Positions 6,383 through 12,818 of a stretch of DNA of 18,936 nucleotides are shown here, one piece after another. The DNA is taken from NCBI GenBank assembly GCA_027050975.1, contig JALUAR010000091.1:1-18936 (forward strand), written 5' to 3'. This DNA comes from Thermodesulfovibrio sp. GTDB taxonomy: Bacteria > Nitrospirota > Thermodesulfovibrionia > Thermodesulfovibrionales > JdFR-85. The stretch's first letter is position 1, and each line of letters opens with the position of its first letter. The notes below the pieces were generated by a model, which worked only from the letters and a program-made list of their open reading frames with translations, was not told the DNA's origin and searched no databases. The translations under genes and the position numbers were made by a program.

Positions 6383-6655
6383 ATGGGAGAGAAAAAGGTT
6401 CTAAGAAACGAGGATATCGAGGAGATAGTGGTTGAGATTCCCGAAGGACACAAACATCTGAGAACCACTATTGTCTCCAGTAACGGTTCTGAGTTTGTCT
6501 TTCAGGAGGCAACAGTAGCGAATCTTCTGAGGGCCTTTGTGACGGTAAAAACACATCCGGTGAAGAAGAGGGTGAGATTGAAGGCTGTAAAGTTGGAGCA
6601 CAGAAAAGAGGGATATGCAGAGTGGCAACTCCTTGAGGTTGACGAGCATGAGTGA
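6383..6655 (+). CDS. Small hypothetical protein (90 aa)
   Basis: The 90-residue product is charged and soluble, without signal peptide, membrane helix or cysteines. Its pattern of alternating hydrophobic residues (EEIVVEIPEGHKHLRTTIVSS, VRLKAVKLEHRKEG, EWQLLEV) suggests a small beta-rich domain with a helix at about 43-53 (TVANLLRAFVT). I do not recognise the family. The ATG at 6383 has only a weak ribosome binding site. Its stop overlaps the start of the DUF2007-like gene by 8 bases, which points to translational coupling and a shared task. The opposite-strand frames in this stretch are shadows: the plus-strand genes have the better composition and coupled ends. Confidence 0.7.
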   Translation: MGEKKVLRNEDIEEIVVEIPEGHKHLRTTIVSSNGSEFVFQEATVANLLRAFVTVKTHPVKKRVRLKAVKLEHRKEGYAEWQLLEVDEHE

Positions 6656-6869
6656 TGAGTGGGTTACCCTGAAGGTTGTTTATGACCCTCTGGAGGCTGA
6701 AATGATCAGAGATCTGCTTGAAAGCGGAGGTATTGAGGTTGTAATACGCTCCGGCAAGGTTGGTCCCTATCCAGTAAATGTGGGTAAGATGGGGGAGATC
6801 AAGCTCCTTGTGAGGGAGACAGAACTTGAAGAGGCAGAACGGGTTATAACAGAGGTAGAAGGTCAATAG
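6648..6869 (+). CDS. DUF2007-like small protein (putative signal transducing protein)
   Basis: From the ATG at 6648 the 73-residue product reads as a DUF2007 domain: a first strand (VTLKVVYDPLEAEMIRDLLESGGIE) with the typical [FL]EAE-x-[IV]-R-x-LLE-x-x-GI block, a middle strand VVIRSG, and a final EIKLLVRETELEEAERVI segment. DUF2007 proteins are small alpha/beta domains whose partners are mostly unknown. I chose 6648 over an upstream in-frame ATG at 6615 because family members begin right before this first strand and because TGAGG precedes it. It overlaps the preceding gene by 8 bases. Downstream it faces the gene at 6943; I see no strong terminator in the 73-base gap. Confidence 0.8.
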   Translation: MSDEWVTLKVVYDPLEAEMIRDLLESGGIEVVIRSGKVGPYPVNVGKMGEIKLLVRETELEEAERVITEVEGQ

Positions 6870-6942
6870 ACATTCACCTGAATGGAGCGATATTATGCAG
6901 GGGCATAGCTACGCATAACACCACTTTCTATAATCATCCAGT

Positions 6943-8193
6943 TCAGATATTCCTGCCATAATGAAGCAACCCTTTTCCAAAAGTCAGATGCATCTCTGGC
7001 TGTATGTATCCATGAGATGCTTCCCTGAATGGTACAAGTACAAGCTCCACCGTAAGGGGATGTATCTTTATCTCCTGAATTACGGAAAGTATCTTTCTTC
7101 TGGGTACTGCAAGATTGATAACATTGATTTTTATTGATTCCAGAGCCTCCTGCACCGGTAGATTAACAGTAAATATCCGCTCTTTCGGAAGGGGCTCTCC
7201 TTTGCGGGTTTCAATCTGTGCCATGATGGCAGTCCTTGATGCTCTCATGAACTGCTTTGGCTGAATCTTAAAAGCAGGTACCCAGAAGGCTATCTCCTTG
7301 CTTTCCCATTCTCTCCTGATAACCTTTGGTAAGTTAGCAAACCTGACAAGGTCTGCATAGCTCTGCAGCTGCAAAGGTGGTGTCTCTGCTCTTATCTTCC
7401 AGAAAGGAAGATAGATAGCTGAATCCTTTCTATCAGGCACAATAGAAAATTCGATTCTTTTTAGCCCTGAGGCGGATGCCATCCAGGTGGAATTACAATT
7501 TCCACAGAAATGAACCAGGCTGTCCTTTTCACCCTTCAGGTCCCATCCGCAGTTAGGACATAAGGTGGCAAGAAATCGCAGTCCCCAGTCCCTGTGCCTG
7601 ACGAAGTCAATTGATTCATTTGGCTCAATCTCTGTAAGAGCGGCGTCTGTTAAGGCATCAAAGAGCTTGCCATCCCGTATGTAGGTGGGAAGATAGATGA
7701 GGCTTACTGTTTCGCCGATAAAGGCACGATGTAGAACCTCGTCGTCAGAGAAAGAGGATGTTTTTATATTCAGGGTCTCAATCTCGCGTATTCTGGTATC
7801 CATTCTGTGGAAAACCTGGTTGAAGGGGTTATGGGAAAGGAAGAAATATCGTCCCAGTTCCGGAGTTACATACCTGAGAGGTACTGCCTGGGGTCTTACT
7901 CCCAGAGATACAGGTATATGTTTTAGCGGAGCAGCCACCAGAGTGGTGTCAACAATACGTTCTTCTGTTTTTTGCAGCATACAAGAGAACACCATTCCCT
8001 TGAACCGCCAGTAAGGGATGAATATCATCTCTTCGGCAAGTTTGCCGGAAGGAGGTAGCCAGTAACGGAATGCCTCACCTGAAGTGACAAAAAGTCTTAC
8101 ACGACAGTAAGGACATTGAAGTAGCCTGTCGGTCTCCTCAAGGACAACGGGAGCTGAACACTGTGGACACTCATGCGAGATCTTTAAATCCAA
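6943..8193 (-). CDS. Protein with two zinc ribbons, partner of the SPFH protein
   Basis: The 416-residue protein has a zinc ribbon at its N-terminus (C9, C12, C27, C30: CPQC...CPYC) and a second in the middle (C212, C215, C230, C233: CPNC...CGNC). Between and after these, a short motif recurs: IFIPYWRFKG near 57-66, IYLPTYIRDG near 166-175, AIYLPFWKIRAE near 260-271, and FWVPAFKIQP near 306-315. So the protein looks like two or more copies of a ribbon-plus-domain unit. No signal peptide or clear membrane helix is visible. The start is TTG at 8193, 27 bases after the stop of the SPFH gene, and there is no better start in the gap. The position makes it the second gene of an SPFH operon, and a role as cytosolic partner of that protein is inferred from this alone. 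Confidence 0.82.
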   Translation of the reverse strand: MDLKISHECPQCSAPVVLEETDRLLQCPYCRVRLFVTSGEAFRYWLPPSGKLAEEMIFIPYWRFKGMVFSCMLQKTEERIVDTTLVAAPLKHIPVSLGVRPQAVPLRYVTPELGRYFFLSHNPFNQVFHRMDTRIREIETLNIKTSSFSDDEVLHRAFIGETVSLIYLPTYIRDGKLFDALTDAALTEIEPNESIDFVRHRDWGLRFLATLCPNCGWDLKGEKDSLVHFCGNCNSTWMASASGLKRIEFSIVPDRKDSAIYLPFWKIRAETPPLQLQSYADLVRFANLPKVIRREWESKEIAFWVPAFKIQPKQFMRASRTAIMAQIETRKGEPLPKERIFTVNLPVQEALESIKINVINLAVPRRKILSVIQEIKIHPLTVELVLVPFREASHGYIQPEMHLTFGKGLLHYGRNI

Positions 8194-8220
8194 GGCTGCC
8201 CCGAATGCTCTTTATATTCG

Positions 8221-9339
8221 TCAGAGACGCTGACCACATTGGTTACAGAATACCGATTCAGACAGATTTTTAGCTTTGCAATGAGGACAGATCTTCTCCT
8301 GAGGCTTTTCCTCTACACCTGCACCGCACCTTATGCAAAAACGTGCATGAGGCGGCAGGTTCTTCCCACACTCGGGACACTGCTGAAACACCAGTATTTG
8401 ATGTCCACAGTAAGGGCAGAACCTTGCATCCGAAGGCACAGTGTGGCTGCATTCCGGACAACGAGCCTCAGTACCTCTGGATGTTGCGTCAGGAGACTTC
8501 ATTAACTCCGCAAACATTGCCGGCATCATAAAGCCAAAGCCCATACCCACTCCGGCCCCTGCAGAGGCCTGATTCTCCGATGCCTTCTCCATTGCCATTG
8601 CTGCCTTCATCTTGAACAATCGGTTCAGATCGTCAAACACATTAAGCTTGCTCTTGTCATCTATTGCCTTCTGGACCTCTGGCGGAGGGGTGATGGAGTT
8701 TATGTAGAGGTTTGTCAGGCCGAGACCGTAGTGGCTGAAGTCTTCCTCAAGCCGTTTACTAAGGCCGTCAGAAAGTTCATCGTATCTGCCTGGGAGATTA
8801 AGTATGGTATCAAAATGCTCACCCAGGTAGTCATTAAACCGGGACACAATGACACGACTCAGATACTCCGCAATCTCCTCAGTGGTGTATATTCCCTGTG
8901 TGCCAACCAGCCTGTTTATGAAAAGTACAGGCTGAACCACCTGTATGTCAAAGACACCAAAGGCTCTGAGACGTACAAGGCCAAGCTCTGAATCCCTGAA
9001 GGCAACGGGATCCCTTGTCCCCCACTTCAGGTTAGGGAAGACCTTCATGTTTACAAAATAGACCTCTGCCCTGAGGGGGCTGGTCATTCCCCAGGGAATG
9101 CTCAGGATCTTGTTTAGAATGGGAATATTTGCTGTTGTGAGGGTATGTCTTCCGGGTTGAAAGGCATCATATGCCTTACCATGGTAAAAGAGAACTGCTG
9201 CCTGACTTTCCCGGACAATGAGCTGGGCACCAAACTTTATCTCACCCGAACCCCTCTGAGGTATCCTGTAGACTATTTCCTTGCCTGTCTGGTCAAACCA
9301 TTCAAGGACTTCCAGGAAGACCACATTATCAGTTCCCAT
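8221..9339 (-). CDS. SPFH-domain protein with three C-terminal zinc ribbons (YdjI-like)
   Basis: From the ATG at 9339 the product has 372 residues. Residues 1-250 match the SPFH family once called virion core protein, represented by Bacillus YdjI: WFDQTGKEIVYRIPQRGSGE, GAQLIVRESQAAVLFYHGKA, PGRHTLTT-x-NIPIL, then the oligomerisation helix region. A Gly/Met-rich hinge (260-275, GAGVGMGFGFMMPAM) leads to three zinc ribbons: C294/C297/C308/C311, C321/C324/C335/C338 and C351/C354/C365/C368. SPFH proteins form membrane-associated scaffolds; YdjI-type members work with PspA-like proteins in Bacillus, but no pspA is in this window. The upstream TTG at 9372 is less likely because the homologous N-terminus begins near MGTDN and GGGAGGG lies just before this ATG. 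It is probably cotranscribed with the gene at 6943. Confidence 0.88.
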   Translation of the reverse strand: MGTDNVVFLEVLEWFDQTGKEIVYRIPQRGSGEIKFGAQLIVRESQAAVLFYHGKAYDAFQPGRHTLTTANIPILNKILSIPWGMTSPLRAEVYFVNMKVFPNLKWGTRDPVAFRDSELGLVRLRAFGVFDIQVVQPVLFINRLVGTQGIYTTEEIAEYLSRVIVSRFNDYLGEHFDTILNLPGRYDELSDGLSKRLEEDFSHYGLGLTNLYINSITPPPEVQKAIDDKSKLNVFDDLNRLFKMKAAMAMEKASENQASAGAGVGMGFGFMMPAMFAELMKSPDATSRGTEARCPECSHTVPSDARFCPYCGHQILVFQQCPECGKNLPPHARFCIRCGAGVEEKPQEKICPHCKAKNLSESVFCNQCGQRL

Positions 9340-9387
9340 AGTCCCTCCCATTTTACAAAATGTTTTATACAATTAGTTCCACAAACA

Positions 9388-9393
9388 ATTATA
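9388..9393 (-). promoter_or_regulatory. Extended -10 promoter of the SPFH operon
   Basis: On the minus strand TGGTATAAT gives a perfect -10 (9388-9393) with an upstream TG. No -35 of quality is seen, as expected for an extended -10 promoter. It begins only a few bases after the MFS stop codon, allowing independent expression of the SPFH pair. The leader is about 45 bases and carries GGGAGGG. Confidence 0.5.
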
Positions 9394-9400
9394 CCAAAAA

Positions 9401-10669
9401 TTAATTTGGGCTGGTTTTTGATACGGTGCTTCCAGGTGAAGGCTTTTGTAGCAGGGTTGTAAGGAGGATTGCAACAGCTACGGCAGCCGAAGCCATGTAG
9501 AAGCTACCTGAGAAGCTTCCGGAACGCTCTGCCAGAACACCTGCCAGGGCTGGCCCCGTAATCTGACCCAGACCAAAAATAAATGTAATCAGACCAAAGG
9601 CTGATGAGGCCCTTTCAGCACCTACATAATCACCCACCACAGCTGCCATGATAGAGGGGATGCTCCAGGCTGCTATTCCGTAAAGACCGATTGAGAGGTA
9701 GAGAAATACTCCTGGTAGATGGGCTGCGATCAGCAGATAGGAGGTCATCTGGATTGCAAAGACCGTGATAATCCCTGCCTTTCTTCCTGCTTTATCCGAA
9801 AGTGTACCGAAAACAGGACCTGACAGAAGGCTCAGTAGCCCCACCCATGACCAGAAGTTACCTGCCACGGTCTCAGGCATACCCCACTCCTTTACAAGGC
9901 AGGTCACGATAAAGGTGGCGTAAATCACATAGGTGAAGCCAAAGAGAAAATAGATGGCACCTATATGATATATAACCGGATTCCTGAAGACAGAGGCAGC
10001 TGCCCTGTGCAGTGCTCTGGCCTGCGGGCTCGCGGTGGCCCTGGTACCTATGGGAGAAAGGCCCATCTGTTCGGGGCTGTCTCTTAAAATGAAAAGACAG
10101 ATAAAGGCCACTACAGTTACAATGCCGCCCAGTATAAGCCAGCCTGTTCTCCAGCCGCTTTCAGGATACAGACTGTTCAGATAAGGGATAAGTTTGCCGC
10201 TTAGAAGGATACCGAAGCCGCTTCCGATTACAATAAAGCCTGCTGCCTTTCCTCTCTTTTCCTTCTTGAACCATGAAGAGACCAGTCCCATAATAGGAAC
10301 ATTTGAGGCACCGCTGCCAATGCCTGTAAGCATATACAGAAGCGCAACAGAGAGAAATCCCGAAGCCCTGCTAATAAAAACCATCGAGATACCTACCAGA
10401 AAAAGAGCCAGAAAGATCAGCTTTCTGGAACCGAATCTTGAGGCAACGAACCCACTTAAAAAGGCAGATAGAAGGTAACCTACGAAATTGATGGTGCTTA
10501 TAAATCCCATCTCGGAGTAGCTGAGTCGTAGCGCCTCTCCCATGGAGGGCAGTAACATGCCAAGGGCAAACCTGCCAAGTCCGATGCATGCAAATACTCC
10601 AAGACAGCCGGCAAAGACTACAATCCAACCGTAATGGAGTGAACTCTTAGAGAAGGACAGATTTTTCAT
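9401..10669 (-). CDS. MFS transporter, 12 TM helices
   Basis: The 422-residue protein has the two six-helix halves of the major facilitator superfamily. The N-terminus HYGWIVVFAG...GLGRFALGMLLPSM and the loop SGFVASRFGSRKLIF (loop 2-3 motif, GxxaDrxGrr-like) are diagnostic. The loop of the second half reads FGTLSDKAGRK. The long central loop lies at about 205-225 (RDSPEQMGLSPIGTRATASP). GRFALGMLLP resembles the YbfB/YjiJ and oxalate/formate antiporter branches, so an exporter or anion exchanger is possible, but the substrate cannot be read from the sequence. The ATG at 10669 has no Shine-Dalgarno; TGGTATATT ends 7 bases before it, so the mRNA may be leaderless. It follows the nitroreductase gene but has a terminator hairpin in between. 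Confidence 0.9.
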   Translation of the reverse strand: MKNLSFSKSSLHYGWIVVFAGCLGVFACIGLGRFALGMLLPSMGEALRLSYSEMGFISTINFVGYLLSAFLSGFVASRFGSRKLIFLALFLVGISMVFISRASGFLSVALLYMLTGIGSGASNVPIMGLVSSWFKKEKRGKAAGFIVIGSGFGILLSGKLIPYLNSLYPESGWRTGWLILGGIVTVVAFICLFILRDSPEQMGLSPIGTRATASPQARALHRAAASVFRNPVIYHIGAIYFLFGFTYVIYATFIVTCLVKEWGMPETVAGNFWSWVGLLSLLSGPVFGTLSDKAGRKAGIITVFAIQMTSYLLIAAHLPGVFLYLSIGLYGIAAWSIPSIMAAVVGDYVGAERASSAFGLITFIFGLGQITGPALAGVLAERSGSFSGSFYMASAAVAVAILLTTLLQKPSPGSTVSKTSPN

Positions 10670-10676
10670 AACAGAG

Positions 10677-10682
10677 AATATA
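10677..10682 (-). promoter_or_regulatory. Extended -10 promoter of the MFS gene, leaderless spacing
   Basis: On the minus strand TGGTATATT places TATATT at 10677-10682, only 7 bases before the ATG at 10669. This is the spacing expected when transcription starts at the A of the ATG. No ribosome binding site is present in those 7 bases. Confidence 0.45.
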
Positions 10683-10693
10683 CCACAAACGAA

Positions 10694-10732
10694 TAAAGAA
10701 AGGGCAAAGTCCCAGAAATGCCAGGACTTGCC
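10694..10732 (-). terminator. Terminator downstream of the nitroreductase gene
   Basis: On the minus strand GGCAAGTCC (10724-10732) can pair with GGACTTTGCC (10703-10712) with one bulged base. The stem is followed by CTTTCTTT. It lies about 60 bases past the nitroreductase stop and just before the MFS promoter, separating the two genes. Confidence 0.55.
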
Positions 10733-10794
10733 TGTTATGAAAACTATCCTTTTTTCTATCGGCGATTTCGGGAAGGATGGATTTATAAGGAGGC

Positions 10795-11370
10795 TTACTC
10801 TAACTGAAGGATAATATCTCTGAGTCTTCGTTTTGGTACATGATGAACCCCTTTTTCATCACGCCAGTATTTGATGCTTTCTCCTGGAGCAATTTCCTCA
10901 ATTACAACCTCTTCCTTTGGCTTACCCAGGGCGATAACAAGGAGGATTTCGTAGCGCTTGGGGATATTGAGGGCTTTGGCAAGACCTTTTCTGTTTATTG
11001 CTCCGATAATACAGCCACCAAGGCCGAGTTCTCGTGCTCCCAGAAGGATGCTCTGTGCTGCGATGCCATGGTCGCAGGAGAAGTTAGTTGTTATCTCCGT
11101 ATCTCCAAGTATTATGATATAGGCAGAGGGTCGCTCCCCTTTCTCAGGACCCGGCCAGTCCTTTAGATATCCTGCCCATGAGAGATGGAGAAAAATCTCT
11201 TCATTCCTCTCTGGTGTGTTTGATATGATGTATTTCAGGGGTTGTAGATTGGCTGCAGAAGGAGAGAGCCTTGCAAGGTCTATCAGGTCTTCTATGGTTT
11301 CAAGGCTGATATAGTACTCCTCATAAAACCTGCGCACACTGCGATTTTTCCTAATCAACTCCTTAAGCAA
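10795..11370 (-). CDS. Nitroreductase-family FMN protein
   Basis: The 191-residue size and blocks fit the compact nitroreductase branch. RSVRRF (10-15) and SPSAANLQPLKY (36-47) form the FMN-binding N-terminal part. DHGIAAQSILLGARELGLGGCIIGA (100-124) is the central helix with the following cofactor loop, and VIALGKPKE (145-153) is the final conserved strand. Such enzymes use NAD(P)H to reduce nitro compounds, quinones or flavins as dimers, and the natural substrate is unknown. WRDEKGVHHVPKRRL at 169-183 is a tail often seen in this branch. The start is TTG at 11370, chosen because GGAGGAG lies four bases before it and no ATG in frame is nearby. Its promoter is enclosed by a perfect inverted repeat, so expression is probably regulated, and it ends in a terminator. 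Confidence 0.9.
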   Translation of the reverse strand: MLKELIRKNRSVRRFYEEYYISLETIEDLIDLARLSPSAANLQPLKYIISNTPERNEEIFLHLSWAGYLKDWPGPEKGERPSAYIIILGDTEITTNFSCDHGIAAQSILLGARELGLGGCIIGAINRKGLAKALNIPKRYEILLVIALGKPKEEVVIEEIAPGESIKYWRDEKGVHHVPKRRLRDIILQLE

Positions 11371-11381
11371 TATGCTCCTCC

Positions 11382-11416
11382 GCTGAGAAATGATTTTTAT
11401 TATACCATTTCTCAGC
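11382..11416 (-). promoter_or_regulatory. Perfect 11-bp inverted repeat enclosing the nitroreductase promoter
   Basis: GCTGAGAAATG (11382-11392) and CATTTCTCAGC (11406-11416) are exact complements around a 13-base spacer. Inside the spacer is a perfect minus-strand -10 box TATAAT (11399-11404), in extended form TGGTATAAT. The arm nearer the gene borders the Shine-Dalgarno GGAGGAG. This is a candidate operator for a dimeric repressor. As the -10 sits in the loop, a hairpin in the transcript would contain only one arm, so control at DNA level is more likely. Confidence 0.65.
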
Positions 11417-11466
11417 CCTTTCCATGCCTTGTAAACATTCTCTCCGAATTAATTTCCATCGGATGA

Positions 11467-11604
11467 GCTGGATATTCTGAAAAGAGATTTTTAAACTCTC
11501 CATGTGCTGCCTTTGAGGTTGAAGCGGTAAGAGGACAGCTACTTGATGCAGGGCTTGATTGCCTGAAAGTACGGATGGTCAGTGACAGGCATCTTGCCGT
11601 GTAG
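11467..11604 (+). pseudogene. Coding-like remnant resembling a DUF2007 N-terminus
   Basis: The plus-strand frame after TGA at 11464 is open for 45 codons to TAG at 11602 and includes AAFEVEAVRGQLLDAGLDC. This recalls the FEAE-x-VR-x-LL-x-x-AG block of DUF2007 proteins such as the one at 6648. It has no acceptable start codon or ribosome binding site, and the domain's remaining strands are missing. It is probably a gene remnant in the space between the nitroreductase and MinD-like genes. Confidence 0.35.
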
Positions 11605-11628
11605 GGGGTTATGGTCTATGTTGGAATA

Positions 11629-12747
11629 TCAGGCATAAAACAGTTCGTGAGTGATTCCTTTCCCTTCCAGGAAGGATATAACCTTTTCAGGCTTGAAAAA
11701 CATCCTCAGCTTCCAGACCTCTTTGTTTGTATTGTCGAAGATGCTATCATCCAGCGTATCAATAAAGGATATGATCTTTTCTATCTCTTCATCGGTAAAA
11801 TCCTTTTTTATTCTTGCCATGGAAGGCTCTGCCGACTGAAGCGGTGAAAGCAGTCTTGATACAGCCTTTTCAACAGCATCGAAATACGGTTTTCCCATAT
11901 CCTTTTCAAATAGCTTGGGAATGTTCAGCAGGTAAAAGGGCATCTCCTTAACATCGGGTAGATTGCCGATGTATTCTATCTGAATTCCAAGCTTTTCCAT
12001 GCATAGGGAGATAAGATTTTTTACCAGAACATGGGTATGCCCCTCTGGCACCCTGTTTATGATGAGGGCAGGTGCAAAGGATTCTTCTATCTCTTTCAGG
12101 ATAGGTATCATCTCGGGAGCGCCTAACTCAATCTGTCCCTTCAACCACTCAAGGGAAAGCCTGCCGTCCTTTTCTCCCTTTTTTGCCTCATGCTCTATCA
12201 GCGGGCCTATAACAGAGTGGCGCCGGAAGACAGATTGCAATTTTCTGAACAGGGCTGCCTTGATAAATCCGTATGCATTCATTACCGCACCAGGTTCTGG
12301 AGCGGTAATGACAATACCCCTGTCTGCTATTCCAAAGAAGTCGAGGGTATTGAAGTGCACGCCTGCACCAAGATCGATTACTACATAATCTGCGTCAAGG
12401 TTTCTGAGGTGACGTATCATTTTAAGCTTCATCCAATGGGCAGGATTTGCCATGCCGGGAACAAACTCAGCCCCACTTATCAGCCGAAGATTCTCAATTT
12501 CTGTTTCAACAAGAATCTCCTCCAGGTCGGGTTTCCTCCTGAGAATAAAGTCTGCAATGCTGGGTGTTCGGCCCATGATGCCGAGATAGGTGTGAAGATT
12601 GGCAGCGCCCAGGTCAAGATCGGCAAGGACAACACGGTTTCCCTTTTTTGCAAGAGAAACACTAATACCAATGGAAAGAACACTTTTGCCTACCCCGCCT
12701 TTGCCTCCACCTATGGCAAGTATCTTATTTCCAGTACGGTTTCCCAT
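11629..12747 (-). CDS. MinD/ParA-type P-loop ATPase (orphan)
   Basis: The 372-residue protein has the deviant Walker A GGGKGGVGKS (13-22) with signature lysine K16 and P-loop lysine K21. The following VVLADLDLGAANLHTYLG is the MinD/Mrp/FlhG switch I region, and YVVIDLGAGVHFNTLDF is the Walker B region. The family makes ATP-dependent dimers that position or assemble cell components, often at the membrane. An extra 65 or so residues after about 305 (DFTDEEIEKIISFIDTLDDS and on) are not part of the usual fold and may bind a partner. A MinD-type amphipathic membrane-targeting tail is not evident. No minC, minE, parB, flagellar or Fe-S carrier gene is nearby and it lacks the CxxC of Mrp/NBP35, so I leave the symbol empty. 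It follows dinG on the same strand after 71 bases; cotranscription is possible. No Shine-Dalgarno is seen. Confidence 0.88.
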   Translation of the reverse strand: MGNRTGNKILAIGGGKGGVGKSVLSIGISVSLAKKGNRVVLADLDLGAANLHTYLGIMGRTPSIADFILRRKPDLEEILVETEIENLRLISGAEFVPGMANPAHWMKLKMIRHLRNLDADYVVIDLGAGVHFNTLDFFGIADRGIVITAPEPGAVMNAYGFIKAALFRKLQSVFRRHSVIGPLIEHEAKKGEKDGRLSLEWLKGQIELGAPEMIPILKEIEESFAPALIINRVPEGHTHVLVKNLISLCMEKLGIQIEYIGNLPDVKEMPFYLLNIPKLFEKDMGKPYFDAVEKAVSRLLSPLQSAEPSMARIKKDFTDEEIEKIISFIDTLDDSIFDNTNKEVWKLRMFFKPEKVISFLEGKGITHELFYA

Positions 12748-12818
12748 ATGTTAAAAGTTTACCCAATCCAGCGATAAGACTCCACCATACCACTCCTTCC
12801 GGAGTTTGTCAGTTTTTG

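Noticed and set aside
6401..6866. Minus-strand open frames of 82 and 132 codons
   Set aside because: They are antisense to the two overlapping plus-strand genes; the DUF2007-like pattern supports the plus strand.
12190..12777. 195-codon open frame on the plus strand
   Set aside because: It lies opposite the MinD-like gene, which has clear motifs; its composition is that of an antisense shadow and it matches no family I know.
12792..12805. ACTCC-TTCC-GGAGT hairpin between dinG and the MinD-like gene as a terminator
   Set aside because: The stem is only five pairs, and the T-rich run follows on the plus strand where no gene needs a terminator; dinG and the MinD-like gene may well be cotranscribed.
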